64,000 nucleotides of DNA from JADFWK01 sp035527895. Lineage in GTDB: Bacteria; Desulfobacterota; DSM-4660; Desulfatiglandales; B25-G16. The notes below the pieces were generated by a model. The model worked only from the letters and a program-made list of their open reading frames with translations, searched no databases and was not told the origin of the DNA. Shown here one piece after another: positions 1-8,841 of this stretch (position 1 is the stretch's first letter; each line of letters starts with the position of its first letter). The translations under genes and the position numbers were made by a program. The stretch spans positions 4,699 through 68,698 of the forward strand of contig DATKZQ010000106.1 in NCBI GenBank assembly GCA_035527895.1. Direction: 5' to 3'.

Positions 1-1147
1 CCTCTGACATGCCCTCCACCTGGTTCACAAGAAAGCCGGTGGCCACGGAGCGGGCATAAACCGATTCCGGCACGGAAAGGCCCTTGCTGCAGAGCGCTTG
101 AAGGAAAGCCGTCAATTCTTCCTTGGACATAGGTTTGTTCACAAAATTACGTCTGGAGCGGCGATGAAACAGGGCATCGGGATAGTCCATATCCCCAGGC
201 CATGCGGTCGGGGCTTCTATCTTGCTCCAACCTTCCTCCGTTACGCCCAAATTCCGGACCATCTCCGTTTCCGGTGTTGTTCCTTTTGCACTGTCGGCCC
301 CCGCCCGATCCGTCGCCCCTATAGCCGGGTAGTCAACCTCCTTCGCTGAAACAATGCTCGCTTCCCGAACGGTTTCGGACAGATCAGGGACCTCCGCCTC
401 ACGCCTCTCAGGAACCGGCTCGTTTCCAAACACATGGGCAACCGCCAGGGTGACCTCTCTTTTATCGTCGATCCCGAGGAAATGGCCGACCCTTAGATCA
501 TCAAAATCATAGGAGAGATTAACGGCAAGGTTTTGAGACCTTAAAGCGAGGGCCAGATTCTCAGCCACATGGCCGGTGTCCAGCAGGTGGTAACGATAGG
601 AGCGGGCCCGATATTTCCATGCGCTCCGGAAGAGAATCGCTGTCAAGAAAAAGGTGAGTGTGGGTACCCTTTCCTCCTGTGTTTGCGTTATGGCAAGGAT
701 ATGGGATGCGAAATCCCCCTGCCGAAGGGGGTAGAGACCGTGGCGGTTGATGGCAAAGTGATACAAACCGTCTTCCAAACCGTCAATCCCGCAGGAGGCC
801 GCATAGATTTCAGTGGGATACAAGGCGCCTGCCGAGGCAGCGCTTCGGTAGGAAAAATCTCCATCGGGGTGGCGGGCTTTGGCGGTTAAAGTGTTGGTAA
901 GAAACAGAATTCGCGAGAGGGCCAACATGTCGAGTGGCCCATCATTCTCAGCCAACTCCTTCATGAGGGAAGACAGGGACCTCTTCGGGAATTCCACCGC
1001 TCGTGGAAGGTCCAAGGGTTGAATTCCCTCGTAGTCCTTAAACGCAGTGGGTTGATTCGCCCAGTCCAGAGAGTGGCCGGTCATGTTATGACGGTCATAA
1101 CTCGTGTCGTGATGATACTGGTAGGATGAGTTTCTCACGTTACACAT
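1..1147 (-). CDS. SagB/ThcOx-type dehydrogenase (nitroreductase superfamily), 3' end outside window
   Basis: The reverse strand is open from 1147 to the window edge, giving at least 382 residues. The first 30 residues include SYQYHHDTSYDRHN and LDWANQP, and a block near residue 80 reads YRSAASAGALYPTEIY; these are hallmarks of the FMN-binding SagB/ThcOx family, which oxidises azolines in peptide natural products in its best-known members. A second nitroreductase-like start (FHRRSRRNF) follows near residue 335, so this is the long two-domain form, cut by the window edge. The ATG at 1147 is chosen because it keeps the conserved SYQYHHDTSYD stretch; an internal ATG at 1084 would remove it. The frame stays open upstream to about 1250 without an ATG. 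No precursor peptide or cyclodehydratase gene is visible next to it, so a peptide-modifying role is not shown. Confidence 0.85.
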   Translation of the reverse strand, partial: MCNVRNSSYQYHHDTSYDRHNMTGHSLDWANQPTAFKDYEGIQPLDLPRAVEFPKRSLSSLMKELAENDGPLDMLALSRILFLTNTLTAKARHPDGDFSYRSAASAGALYPTEIYAASCGIDGLEDGLYHFAINRHGLYPLRQGDFASHILAITQTQEERVPTLTFFLTAILFRSAWKYRARSYRYHLLDTGHVAENLALALRSQNLAVNLSYDFDDLRVGHFLGIDDKREVTLAVAHVFGNEPVPERREAEVPDLSETVREASIVSAKEVDYPAIGATDRAGADSAKGTTPETEMVRNLGVTEEGWSKIEAPTAWPGDMDYPDALFHRRSRRNFVNKPMSKEELTAFLQALCSKGLSVPESVYARSVATGFLVNQVEGMSE

Positions 1148-1559
1148 CAGACCACGCTCGCAGACCTTATAATCAATGCCCTCACACTTCAACGTTAATG
1201 GACTTTCAGAGGGGCTTGTTGATCTACAGGGTATGATATTGAATCCGCCAATTGAAGGTCAAGTAGAATCACGGGCACTATCTTACTGAAACGAACTCGA
1301 AGTGAGGTGTTTTTCAGTATGCCGAGCAGCTCTATGCTTATTCCACCTTAACATGATAGCCGAGCTATGGTATGACTCTCCCCTCTCCTTTTCTTGGATC
1401 CATTGAGTTTTTTGATCAAGACATCGTGTCAGCGATCATCATTGACACATAAGCGTGATTTCCCTACACTCCTACCCTGAAAAAGCAAGAGCCTGATACG
1501 CGCTGGGATTGTATATGAAAGAAAACACCTTCAGACAGGATGTCAAAAGGAGCAACGAC
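1148..1559. other. intergenic region between divergent genes
   Basis: A 412-base stretch between the divergent SagB-type gene and the membrane protein gene. It probably holds both promoters, but I see no convincing -35/-10 pair, hairpin or repeat. The SagB reading frame continues without a stop to about 1250, but lacks an ATG there. Confidence 0.4.
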
Positions 1560-2246
1560 ATGAAAGCCTTGGGGCGAGCGATTTGGGTGGCGATTTTCGC
1601 TGTTGCCTTTGCCTGGGTCGAGAGCGCGGTGGTCGTTTATTTGAGGAAAATATACTTTGACGGTGTCTTCAGCTTTCCCCTGACCGTTGTCTGGGAGGAA
1701 GGCAAGCATGTTATTGATCCTCTGGTCAAGATCGAATTTGGGCGTGAGATTGCAACCATCATAATGCTTGTTGCGGTAGGGTGGGTCGCCGGAAGGACCA
1801 GGTTTCAGAGGTTTTGCCTTTTTATGATCGCCTTCGGGATCTGGGATATTTTCTACTACATCTGGCTCTATGTCATGGTGGGCTGGCCCGAAAGTCTTAT
1901 GACGTGGGATCTCTTATTCTACGTGCCCCTGCCCTGGGTTGGGCCGGTGCTCACGCCGGTACTGATTGCGGCTGCCATGGTTGGGGCGGGCTTACTCATT
2001 ATTCGCTACGAGGACAAAGGATATGTGATACGGTGGCGCTGGTATGATGTGGCCGTTGAAATAGCCTGCGGGCTGCTGCTCGTTGCTGCGTTTTGCTGGG
2101 ATTGGAAGAATATCTTGCAGGTTCCCGGTGACATCACACGAACCGGGATTCCCAACCCTTTTGGATGGTGGCTGTACGTGCCGGCTTTTCTTTTTTCCCT
2201 TGTCTATTTTGGTATACGCCTAAAGGTGATCCTTCTTAAGGACTAA
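1560..2246 (+). CDS. multi-pass membrane protein of unknown function
   Basis: A 228-residue protein with about six or seven hydrophobic segments, beginning with IWVAIFAVAFAWVESAVVV and ending with a segment FLFSLVYFGIRLKVILLKD. I do not recognise a family. The start at 1560 is preferred because AAGGAG sits about 7 bases upstream; in-frame starts at 1509 (TTG) and 1515 (ATG) lack such a site and would add a polar stretch. Many Trp and aromatic residues lie at the helix ends. It converges with the FAD oxidoreductase gene, whose stop is only 4 bases away, so the two are not one operon. Confidence 0.7.
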   Translation: MKALGRAIWVAIFAVAFAWVESAVVVYLRKIYFDGVFSFPLTVVWEEGKHVIDPLVKIEFGREIATIIMLVAVGWVAGRTRFQRFCLFMIAFGIWDIFYYIWLYVMVGWPESLMTWDLLFYVPLPWVGPVLTPVLIAAAMVGAGLLIIRYEDKGYVIRWRWYDVAVEIACGLLLVAAFCWDWKNILQVPGDITRTGIPNPFGWWLYVPAFLFSLVYFGIRLKVILLKD

Positions 2247-2250
2247 GTAT

Positions 2251-3585
2251 TCAGATGGGCCGGGGATCAAAGCGCCGGTCCTCAAGGTGCATATAACCCA
2301 AGATCGCCTTAGCGGTCAGGTTACGAATGGGCTCAGGAGGCCAGGGAAGTGTTCTGCGATTGACAAAGAAGACATCGGTTAAATCCGTCCGTCGTTCAAG
2401 CACTAGATCGGCCACAGTGCGGCCGTTCAGATGTGTCAGGCTAACGCCGTGGCCAACACATCCCAGGCTATAGACGATGCTCTTGTCGCCCACATAACCA
2501 AGCGCCGGGGCCATATCCAGCGGAACCGAAACCGGACCGCCCCACTCATGAGTAAACCGGATCTCCCTTAGCACGGGAAAAATTTCGCCCACATCATCCT
2601 TTAGGGCAGCAAATGTGTCGTCGTTCAGGTCCCGGTCCATGTCAGAGCCGTAACTCAAAGAGATGTCCCTTCCGCCCATAAGGAGCCTATTGTCGGCGGT
2701 GAGGCGGTAGTAATGGACCAGGTTCCGTGCATCCTCGATGCCCTGGCGATTCTGCCAGCCAATCTCTTTGAAATGCTCCTCAGTCAAGGGCTCGGTTAGC
2801 ACAATGTACGTCCAGACCGGGACCTGTTTCCGTTTCAGTTGTGGGAAGAGGTGCGACCACGCATTGGCAGCCAATACCACTTTGGCGGCCTTGACACGAC
2901 CACCCGGCGTTTCCAGCACCACCTTTCCATTGCTCCTGGTGATTCCTGCTACCGGTGTATTCTCGAATATCCCGACGTCCATGGGCTCTATGGCTTCTTT
3001 CCAGCTCCATGCCAGCTTGGCAGGGTTTAGAATCCCGCACCGGGGCTCCCACCACGCGCCGAGGTACAGGGGACTTCGCACCCGTTGCTCCAGTTGCTCT
3101 TTGTCAAGCCATTCAATCCCCTCGAGCCCCAGCTTATGAGCCAGCTCAATTTCCTCAAGTATACGCTTCTTATACTTTTCGGAGGTAGCCACACGCAAAA
3201 AGCCAGGGTGTTCGTAATCGCAGTTCAACCCCAAGTCCACCACCAAATCACGGAGCATATCCACGGCCCTCTCCATATAGTGGTGGGCCTCCCTGGCCTT
3301 TGCCCTGCCAAAGCGTAGCGCGGTAATACCGAGGGTCAGGCCGAACAAGGTCATATTGAAGCCCCCGTTGCGGCCGCTGGCTCCAAAGCCTATGACCTGG
3401 CTCTCCAGAAGAACCACACGGATCCCCGGTTCGGCCTTCTTGAGGTGATAAGCAGATGACAAGCCGGTAAAACCGCCCCCAACGATGGCCACGTCAGCCT
3501 CTGTTTCGCCATGCAACGGATCGTTGGGGGTGTATTCCCTGGTGGTCAACCAGAAGCTCTTTTCCTTAAAATCCTCACTCGTCAT
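2251..3585 (-). CDS. FAD-dependent oxidoreductase, DAO family (PuuB/OrdL-like)
   Basis: A 444-residue protein with an N-terminal dinucleotide-binding motif VAIVGGGFTGLSSAYHL (about residues 31-47) and the second conserved segment GASGRNGGF typical of D-amino-acid-oxidase-fold amine oxidases. Overall layout and length fit gamma-glutamylputrescine oxidase-like enzymes, which oxidise a secondary amine with O2 or another acceptor. The C-terminal GCVGHGVSLTHLNGRTVADL is the usual FAD-contacting end of the family. The ATG at 3585 has a GGGGG-containing leader a few bases upstream. The substrate cannot be told from sequence; a C26-type hydrolase of the same broad pathway type lies 25 kb away, which is no proof of linkage. 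Confidence 0.85.
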   Translation of the reverse strand: MTSEDFKEKSFWLTTREYTPNDPLHGETEADVAIVGGGFTGLSSAYHLKKAEPGIRVVLLESQVIGFGASGRNGGFNMTLFGLTLGITALRFGRAKAREAHHYMERAVDMLRDLVVDLGLNCDYEHPGFLRVATSEKYKKRILEEIELAHKLGLEGIEWLDKEQLEQRVRSPLYLGAWWEPRCGILNPAKLAWSWKEAIEPMDVGIFENTPVAGITRSNGKVVLETPGGRVKAAKVVLAANAWSHLFPQLKRKQVPVWTYIVLTEPLTEEHFKEIGWQNRQGIEDARNLVHYYRLTADNRLLMGGRDISLSYGSDMDRDLNDDTFAALKDDVGEIFPVLREIRFTHEWGGPVSVPLDMAPALGYVGDKSIVYSLGCVGHGVSLTHLNGRTVADLVLERRTDLTDVFFVNRRTLPWPPEPIRNLTAKAILGYMHLEDRRFDPRPI

Positions 3586-4201
3586 TACGAGCCCCCTGCT
3601 AGCATGAGTATTCCCAACCTGTTATCGTGCGCACAAAACCGAATGAGACGGCACCGGAACAGTCTTTGATAGATAAGCACAAATTATGGGTTGAAGTCCA
3701 CAATAGATTTCGGAGGCAGGGAAACATCAACGGTAAATCTCAGGTACTCGGGGATTGCCTGATAAAATCTGATCGGTAATTCCGACCAGTCAAAAATCAT
3801 ACAATTAAAGAGCTTCAATCAGACGTCTGTTATCTTTCCCATGCCGGTGTCGGAATTCATCCACGAAACGATTCCTCGTTTTCCAGCTATTCCAAAAAGT
3901 TAGGGAAATAAGGGATCGGGAAATGTTGTATCTTGAACAACTTGTCGACCCGTTCGGAGATCAACACTGACGCTCCTCTGCAACGTGAAGGAAAGAGTAT
4001 CTTTAACCTTTTGAAATCATTACAGATCCTTTTCCCATTGTTTTCTTATCCGTCCTGGCATACTGATTGCCTACAGATACAGAACTGGGCACCAGTTGAT
4101 TGCTGCTGTCAAAAGGTGATCCGTAGCCCGATAAAGGCAGCCTATCGGAACGGATAGCACGCAATGCCGCGATTAGCTGAGCTCGAAAGGAGGGGTAAGG
4201 G
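3586..4201. other. intergenic region, no gene recognised
   Basis: A 616-base stretch between divergent genes. A 74-codon frame at 3933-4157 has no family signature and no strong ribosome site, so I do not call it. The only clear signal is the AAGGAGGGG ribosome site just before 4202. Confidence 0.4.
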
Positions 4202-4927
4202 ATGGCGGGAGAGAAGAGATCTTTGACGGTGCTAATCATTTTTTTGGCCTTCATCGCTTGGGGTGTGTTTTTCCCAAACATCACCACCGGCTCTGTCTCC
4301 CCGGAGACTGCCGACTTCGGGGATGTAGCGGTGGGTTCTACAGGTTCGATTCCCCTGGAAATTAGCAACACTGGCTCAAGCACGCTTATTCTCTATTTCA
4401 AGTATGAGCACTACAGCTGTGGCTTTTCACTCCCCCCACAGGAGACCGTTCTCCAGCCAAACACTAGCATGAAGGTGGACGTTAGCTGGACGCCACCGGA
4501 GGGCTCGGAGGGGAATACCTGCTCAGACACTCTCAAGGTCATCTATGGAGCGGACTTATACGAAACAGTCCTTGTAACGGGAAACGCAGTTCCGGCAGGC
4601 GGTAACAGAGATCCGAAGAGCACGATTGTTATCGGTGAGTTTGACACTGGAGTGGTGGACCGGCTTTACGATGGGAAGCTCATTTCGGAGTGGATTGGTG
4701 CGTGTGCGGCCGGGGCAAAGAACCGCTGCCGGTTTGTAAGGTGCGTTTCCGCCCTGACCAATGAGCTGAAAAGGGCCGGGATTATCTCGTGCCAAGACAA
4801 GCGTGCTATCCAGAGATGTGCCGCACAGGTGAAGCTCCGCCAGAGGCCTCGCTCGAAGGTGCCTCGGTGTGGTTTGACTAAAAGGCGGGCTCATCAACAT
4901 CGCTGGTTCAGTGGGTTTTACCGGTAG
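4202..4927 (+). CDS. membrane-anchored or exported ASH-domain protein with Cys-rich tail
   Basis: A 241-residue protein. Residues about 8-26 form one hydrophobic segment (signal peptide or anchor). It is followed by an immunoglobulin-like ASH/choice-of-anchor repeat: VSPETADFGDVAVGS then IPLEISNTGSSTL, as in many bacterial surface proteins. From about residue 160 the protein changes to a basic region with five cysteines (GACAAG, RCRFVRC, SCQDK, QRCAAQ), and it ends in an Arg/Lys-rich tail. The start is supported by a strong AAGGAGGGG site. The final 25 residues are low in hydrophobics and may reflect drift or a frameshift near the end. No neighbours share its function. Confidence 0.65.
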   Translation: MAGEKRSLTVLIIFLAFIAWGVFFPNITTGSVSPETADFGDVAVGSTGSIPLEISNTGSSTLILYFKYEHYSCGFSLPPQETVLQPNTSMKVDVSWTPPEGSEGNTCSDTLKVIYGADLYETVLVTGNAVPAGGNRDPKSTIVIGEFDTGVVDRLYDGKLISEWIGACAAGAKNRCRFVRCVSALTNELKRAGIISCQDKRAIQRCAAQVKLRQRPRSKVPRCGLTKRRAHQHRWFSGFYR

Positions 4928-4972
4928 TTCCTTATCTCGCGTATACGCGCCTGAGAGAAAGGCTTTCGCAAA

Positions 4973-6838
4973 CTAGAGCCCTCTCTTCTTCACGATCTGG
5001 CTAAGGAAACTCACACCAAGCAGGCCGGGGCCCACAATGATCCATGGGATATCTCTCGTATAAAGATACGTCATTAGGAGGACAGGCCCAGCCAGCATGA
5101 GAACCCTCTCTGCAGCGTTAAGCCTCGTGAGCAAATAACCAACAAAACCTGCCTGCAGGCCGATGAAGACGAGGATGCAGGTCAATAATTCAACAACAGA
5201 GGCCAAAGGATTGGAGTAATCTCCCAAAAATGCCGGCGACCAGATGATCATAAAAGGCAAGACAAACCCGGCTACTCCCACCTTGGCTGATTCAATGCCG
5301 GTTCTCATATAAGATGCACCTGCCAGCTGCGCTCCGAAAAGAGCCGCGATAGCTACCGGGGGCGTCAAATAAGAAAAATTGGCGAAGTAAAAGGCAAAGA
5401 GGTGGGCCGGTAATAGCTCTACTCCCAGTTTAATCAGAAGAGGAGCGAGCACGATCGCAACCACCAGGTAAGAAGCTGAAGCCGGCAACCCGATGCCGAG
5501 AATAATGGCGACAACTGCGGTCATGAGTAATAACAGCAGCAAATTTTGACCACAGAGATTTCCTACGGCAACAGGCAGTTTGATGCCTAACCCTGTGCCG
5601 GTGATGGTAGCTACTATTATCCCCAAGGTCGCACAGGTCACGGCAATACTACTTCCCAGCGAAGCCCCGCGGACGAATCCATTCATTAACTCCCTCAATG
5701 AAGGTCGTGTCAGCTTCCGTAAGAAGCTAAGGAAGATAATAGTGATACAGGCCCAAAAACTAACATAGAGGGCTGTTTTGCCTATCACAAACAGTGTTAT
5801 TATAATCAGCAGGGACCCAAAAAAGAGGGGTGATCTGAAAATCAGCTCTCGGTAATTTACTTCCTCAGCCCTGGGAACGATATTCATTTTTGCCGCTTGA
5901 AATTGCACATAGAGGGCACATGAAAGGATATAAAACAACGCCGGCACCGCAGCCACCGCAATTATCTTGGTATAGGATATCCCCGTTATTGCCGTTATGA
6001 GGAACGCAGCCACCCCCATTACCGGGGGAATAATGGGGCCTCCTGTCGATGCTGCTGCCTCAATAGCCCCAGCCTGATATGGCTTATACCCCACCTGCTT
6101 CATCGCTGGTATCGTGTATGAGCCTGTGATGGTCACATTGGCGCCTGCCTGACCAGTAACTGAGCCCATCAGGCCACTGGTTAACACGGCGGCAAGGGCT
6201 GGGCCAGCCTTAAACCGGCGGGCTATCAGTTTTCCCAACTGATTGAAAAACTCCGTAGCCCCACAGACCTCCACCAGGGCAGCAAACAGCATGAAAAGAA
6301 ACATAAAGATGGCTGATACCCTCAAAATAGGGCCGAATATCCCTGTTTCGGAAAAACCTATAGACAGCCTTTCAACGATTACGTCCCAGTTCATAGGCAA
6401 GGTACCAAGTGCCCCAGGAAGATAATGGCCGAAGAATGTATAGGCAATGCAAAGGAGCGCCAATGCCGGCAGCACGAGCCCGAACCTTTGCCTGGTTGCC
6501 TCGAGACAGAGGAGAATAAGGACTATGCCAACGGCTAAATCGAGATTTGTAGCCTGGTACATCCCATACAGCTCCAGTCTCTCATAGGATATCCTCAAGT
6601 AAATGAAACAGCCTGCACTGAGCAGAACGGCCGCCAACTTCAGAGGATAGTGCTTGTAACTGTTTTTCAGGGACATGAGGAAAAGGAGCATGAGCGCGAA
6701 GCCGAGGTGAAAAATTTGATGCTCACCCACCCCCTGCAAATAGGTCTGGGAGTAGACAAGGTGATATATCACCATTGCCACTCCCACTGCTGTTACTGTT
6801 ATATTCAGGCTACGTTTAAACCACTTATGCTCTGACAT
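4973..6838 (-). CDS. TRAP transporter permease, fused 4TM/12TM (DctQM-type, TAXI class)
   Basis: A 621-residue membrane protein with about 16 hydrophobic segments. Length and layout match the fused small-plus-large permease of TAXI-type TRAP transporters, which use an ion gradient to take up organic acids or similar solutes. Family-typical stretches include GLMGSVTGQAGANVTITGSYTIP-like glycine-rich turns near residue 220 and GASTGGPIIPPVMG-like residues near 265, plus GIGLPASASY in the second half. It lies 41 bases downstream of the TAXI solute-binding gene on the same strand, the usual order of the operon. The substrate is not predictable. Confidence 0.92.
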   Translation of the reverse strand: MSEHKWFKRSLNITVTAVGVAMVIYHLVYSQTYLQGVGEHQIFHLGFALMLLFLMSLKNSYKHYPLKLAAVLLSAGCFIYLRISYERLELYGMYQATNLDLAVGIVLILLCLEATRQRFGLVLPALALLCIAYTFFGHYLPGALGTLPMNWDVIVERLSIGFSETGIFGPILRVSAIFMFLFMLFAALVEVCGATEFFNQLGKLIARRFKAGPALAAVLTSGLMGSVTGQAGANVTITGSYTIPAMKQVGYKPYQAGAIEAAASTGGPIIPPVMGVAAFLITAITGISYTKIIAVAAVPALFYILSCALYVQFQAAKMNIVPRAEEVNYRELIFRSPLFFGSLLIIITLFVIGKTALYVSFWACITIIFLSFLRKLTRPSLRELMNGFVRGASLGSSIAVTCATLGIIVATITGTGLGIKLPVAVGNLCGQNLLLLLLMTAVVAIILGIGLPASASYLVVAIVLAPLLIKLGVELLPAHLFAFYFANFSYLTPPVAIAALFGAQLAGASYMRTGIESAKVGVAGFVLPFMIIWSPAFLGDYSNPLASVVELLTCILVFIGLQAGFVGYLLTRLNAAERVLMLAGPVLLMTYLYTRDIPWIIVGPGLLGVSFLSQIVKKRGL

Positions 6839-6879
6839 GCGAAAGGCCTATTCCATGCGATAAATTTCCCTCTATCCGC

Positions 6880-7923
6880 TTACTGCCCGACCTTAAGTCC
6901 CTTCGCTTTAAAGAATTTGGCAGCTGCCGGATGGAAATCCTCCTCTGCAACCGCCACGTCTGGCAATGTCTTTTGAGTAATACCCCCGCCACTCGCGTGA
7001 TAGGTCACAAATTCCCTCGCGTGGTCATATACTATTGAGCAGATTTCACGGACCACCTCATCGTCCATGCTCTCGTGAACCCACCACGAATTACTCCACC
7101 ATATCCGGTTTCCGCCAAAGGCTGCTGACTTCCCAAATGCCAGCGGCTTAGCCTTGAGAAGGTATATAGGGTAACCGCTCTTTTCCCTTGCTTTCTTGTA
7201 AGCCTCCTCGCTAATATCAACTAGATAGCACTTTTTTGTGGACAGCATCTCCTCAGTTGCTGGTATGGGTACCCAGGTCTTGTATTCTTCATCTCCCCAC
7301 ATAGCTGATGATTGTAATCCGGCATCTATCGCTCCGTCGATAAGGGCATTTTTAATGCCGTCAAACGACGAGTAACTCACCCTCCCGAGATCATCAAATA
7401 TGCCATAGCCATACTGCAATATGAATCTGGGTATATACTCGATCGTGATGCCCTTGGGACCTAACCCTAGACTTTTACCTGCCAAATCTTGAATTGTCTT
7501 AATTTCTGGGTTTGTCGTCAGGAAAAACCCGCAATTATTGGCTATCATAGAAAATGCCTTCAAACCCGTAAAGGGCTTGGCAAAAGGAGGATCAGCCTTC
7601 GCTGCCTGAGTTACTGCAAATGGATTAGCCAGTACCATGGTGTACTTCCGGGCCGCGGGATTCTTTTGCATGTAAAGGATGTTTGCCGAGGAACCTTTCG
7701 ATTCTACACAGGTCATATGAACCCGCGTGGAGTTCTTATTCACAATCTCGGCAAGGGCAAATGAGAGCACATACGTCGTGTGTCCGAAGGGATTCGAGTA
7801 TATCTGGATCTCGATTTTATCTGCAGATGGATTTGATTTGGCCAAAGCCGGCGTAAAGGGTAATAAAGCTAGAACTATAATCAAACAAACACTACCGCCT
7901 AGTGCTAATGCTTTATGTCTCAT
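6880..7923 (-). CDS. TAXI-family TRAP transporter solute-binding protein
   Basis: A 347-residue periplasmic protein with a signal peptide (MRHKALALGG, hydrophobic core, cleavage near PFTPALAK). Family features include the early IQIYSNPFGHTTYVLSFALA stretch, LAGKSLGLGPKG in the middle and a run on open/closed ligand binding such as WWVHESMDDEVV near the C-terminus. It delivers solute to the fused permease encoded just downstream. Two in-frame starts, 7923 and 7956, each have an identical GGAGGTTTTTCAATGA block; 7923 gives the cleaner signal peptide. A third ATG at 7971 precedes both and is probably not used. See the finding on the duplicated ribosome site. Confidence 0.9.
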   Translation of the reverse strand: MRHKALALGGSVCLIIVLALLPFTPALAKSNPSADKIEIQIYSNPFGHTTYVLSFALAEIVNKNSTRVHMTCVESKGSSANILYMQKNPAARKYTMVLANPFAVTQAAKADPPFAKPFTGLKAFSMIANNCGFFLTTNPEIKTIQDLAGKSLGLGPKGITIEYIPRFILQYGYGIFDDLGRVSYSSFDGIKNALIDGAIDAGLQSSAMWGDEEYKTWVPIPATEEMLSTKKCYLVDISEEAYKKAREKSGYPIYLLKAKPLAFGKSAAFGGNRIWWSNSWWVHESMDDEVVREICSIVYDHAREFVTYHASGGGITQKTLPDVAVAEEDFHPAAAKFFKAKGLKVGQ

Positions 7924-7968
7924 TGAAAAACCTCCTCTTGGATAGTTGATTTTCATTGAAAAACCTCC
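7920..7968 (-). repeat. duplicated ribosome-binding site and start codon
   Basis: The 16-nt block GGAGGTTTTTCAATGA (reverse strand) occurs exactly twice, at 7920-7935 and 7953-7968, 33 bases apart, so both ATGs are in the same frame. Each copy is a complete Shine-Dalgarno plus start codon for the TAXI protein. Confidence 0.9.
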
Positions 7969-8489
7969 CACCAGATTTTGGTCATTTGATTTTTTATTTT
8001 ACCCCATCTATCACCCCCTTTATTCGAACTTCAATTTGGTCTCATCAAATATATTTTTCGAGCTGACTTATTCCCCTTAGCTTAAAAGCTCGCTACTTTT
8101 AAGATATGGATGATAAGACCGCTCTCTTAAGGGAAGAGTATACAGAAATTGGCCTGTGTGTCAATAGGCCACGTTATATGGTAGCGTAAGGCCAAGTAAT
8201 AACTCTGTGGGTGCTGGAAGGAGCCACGAGATGTGGAAAATGCGGCTTACTCTTCCTCATGCCAAAATCGTTGATTCTGAGTCGATTCTTGAAAACGATT
8301 TTTCTTGACTTCATAAGCATGTTGTCGTTCCATCGATTCAAAAAGGGGAGGTGGTGAGTTACTCGAATGGGATGCCAGTAACAGACGTATTAATATCGCG
8401 GGAATTCATAGTGGTAGCACCGAGCGAAGCCAGGTCGCTGGTGCCCAGTTCTCTTAATTCTAACCAATTCTCAAAAGGGAAGGTTAAAC
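7969..8489. other. intergenic leader region between divergent transporter and cupin genes
   Basis: About 520 bases, visibly AT-rich near the transporter side. It must hold the promoter for the TAXI-TRAP operon (minus strand) and for the cupin gene (plus strand). The only structure I can support is the hairpin at 8417-8444, listed separately. Confidence 0.4.
8417..8444 (+). promoter_or_regulatory. hairpin in leader of the cupin gene
   Basis: GCACC plus AGCGA (8417-8421, 8423-8427) pairs with TCGCT plus GGTGC (8435-8444) around a 7-base loop, with one bulged G at 8422. It lies about 45 bases before the GTG start and has no following T-run. Role unknown; it may be a remnant of a palindromic repeat. 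Confidence 0.35.
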
Positions 8490-8822
8490 GTGAAGCACAT
8501 TCATTATCTGGATCAGGAACCAGAAAAAATCGAAGCAGATGGGGCAAAAGGAGCTGTCATACGACATATAATCACAGAAAAGGACGGCGCGCCAAGTTTT
8601 AACATGCGAGTCGTTTCTATTGAACGGGGTGGGCAAAGTCCCAGTCACAGCCACCCGTGGGAACATGAGTTTTTTGTCTTAAGTGGCAGCGGCATCGGCA
8701 AGGTTGATAATAAGGAGGTGAATCTCAAGAAGGGTGATGTACTCTTTATACCACCCGGTCTCCAGCATTCCATGCGAGCAACGGAGGCCATGGAGGTGAT
8801 CTGACTCATCCCACAAACTTAA
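8490..8822 (+). CDS. cupin-domain protein, probable selenoprotein (in-frame UGA at 8802-8804)
   Basis: A small single-domain cupin. Metal ligands sit in SHSHPWEHE (His53, His55, Glu60-region) and His93 in PPGLQHS. GTG start with AAGGGAAGG upstream. With UGA as stop it is 104 residues and ends at EVI, cutting the last strand. Read through, it adds Sec105-LIPQT and stops at TAA 8820-8822 (110 residues). In the ordinary members of this cupin family, as I recall them, the chain ends in a hydrophobic-Cys-hydrophobic-Ile-Pro motif, so the UGA falls exactly on that cysteine. A SECIS-like hairpin follows at 8821-8841. It lies upstream of the AOR gene on the same strand and may serve it. Alternatives: a point mutation to a nonsense codon, or natural termination. 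Confidence 0.7.
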
Positions 8823-8841
8823 TACACCTGGATGGTGTATT
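8821..8841 (+). promoter_or_regulatory. candidate bacterial SECIS element
   Basis: A perfect 8-bp stem, AATACACC (8821-8828) with GGTGTATT (8834-8841), closes a 5-base loop TGGAT. The loop has G at its second position, 25 bases after the UGA. Known bacterial SECIS rules are a stem-loop just downstream of the UGA, with a G among the first two loop bases and a UGA-to-G distance of roughly 16-37 bases; this fits. A terminator is less likely because the hairpin is AT-rich and is followed by TCGAAAAG, not a T-run. Confidence 0.6.

Noticed and set aside
3933..4157. 74-codon frame in the intergenic region before the ASH-domain gene
   Set aside because: No ribosome site, no recognisable motif, composition like the flanking non-coding DNA.
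4332..4360. GGTTCGATTCCCC resembling a tRNA T-loop
   Set aside because: It lies inside the ASH-domain gene, and no acceptor stem or anticodon arm can be drawn around it.
8821..8841. The hairpin after the cupin UGA as a simple terminator
   Set aside because: The stem is AT-rich and no T-run follows; the position and loop fit SECIS better, though a terminator is not fully excluded.
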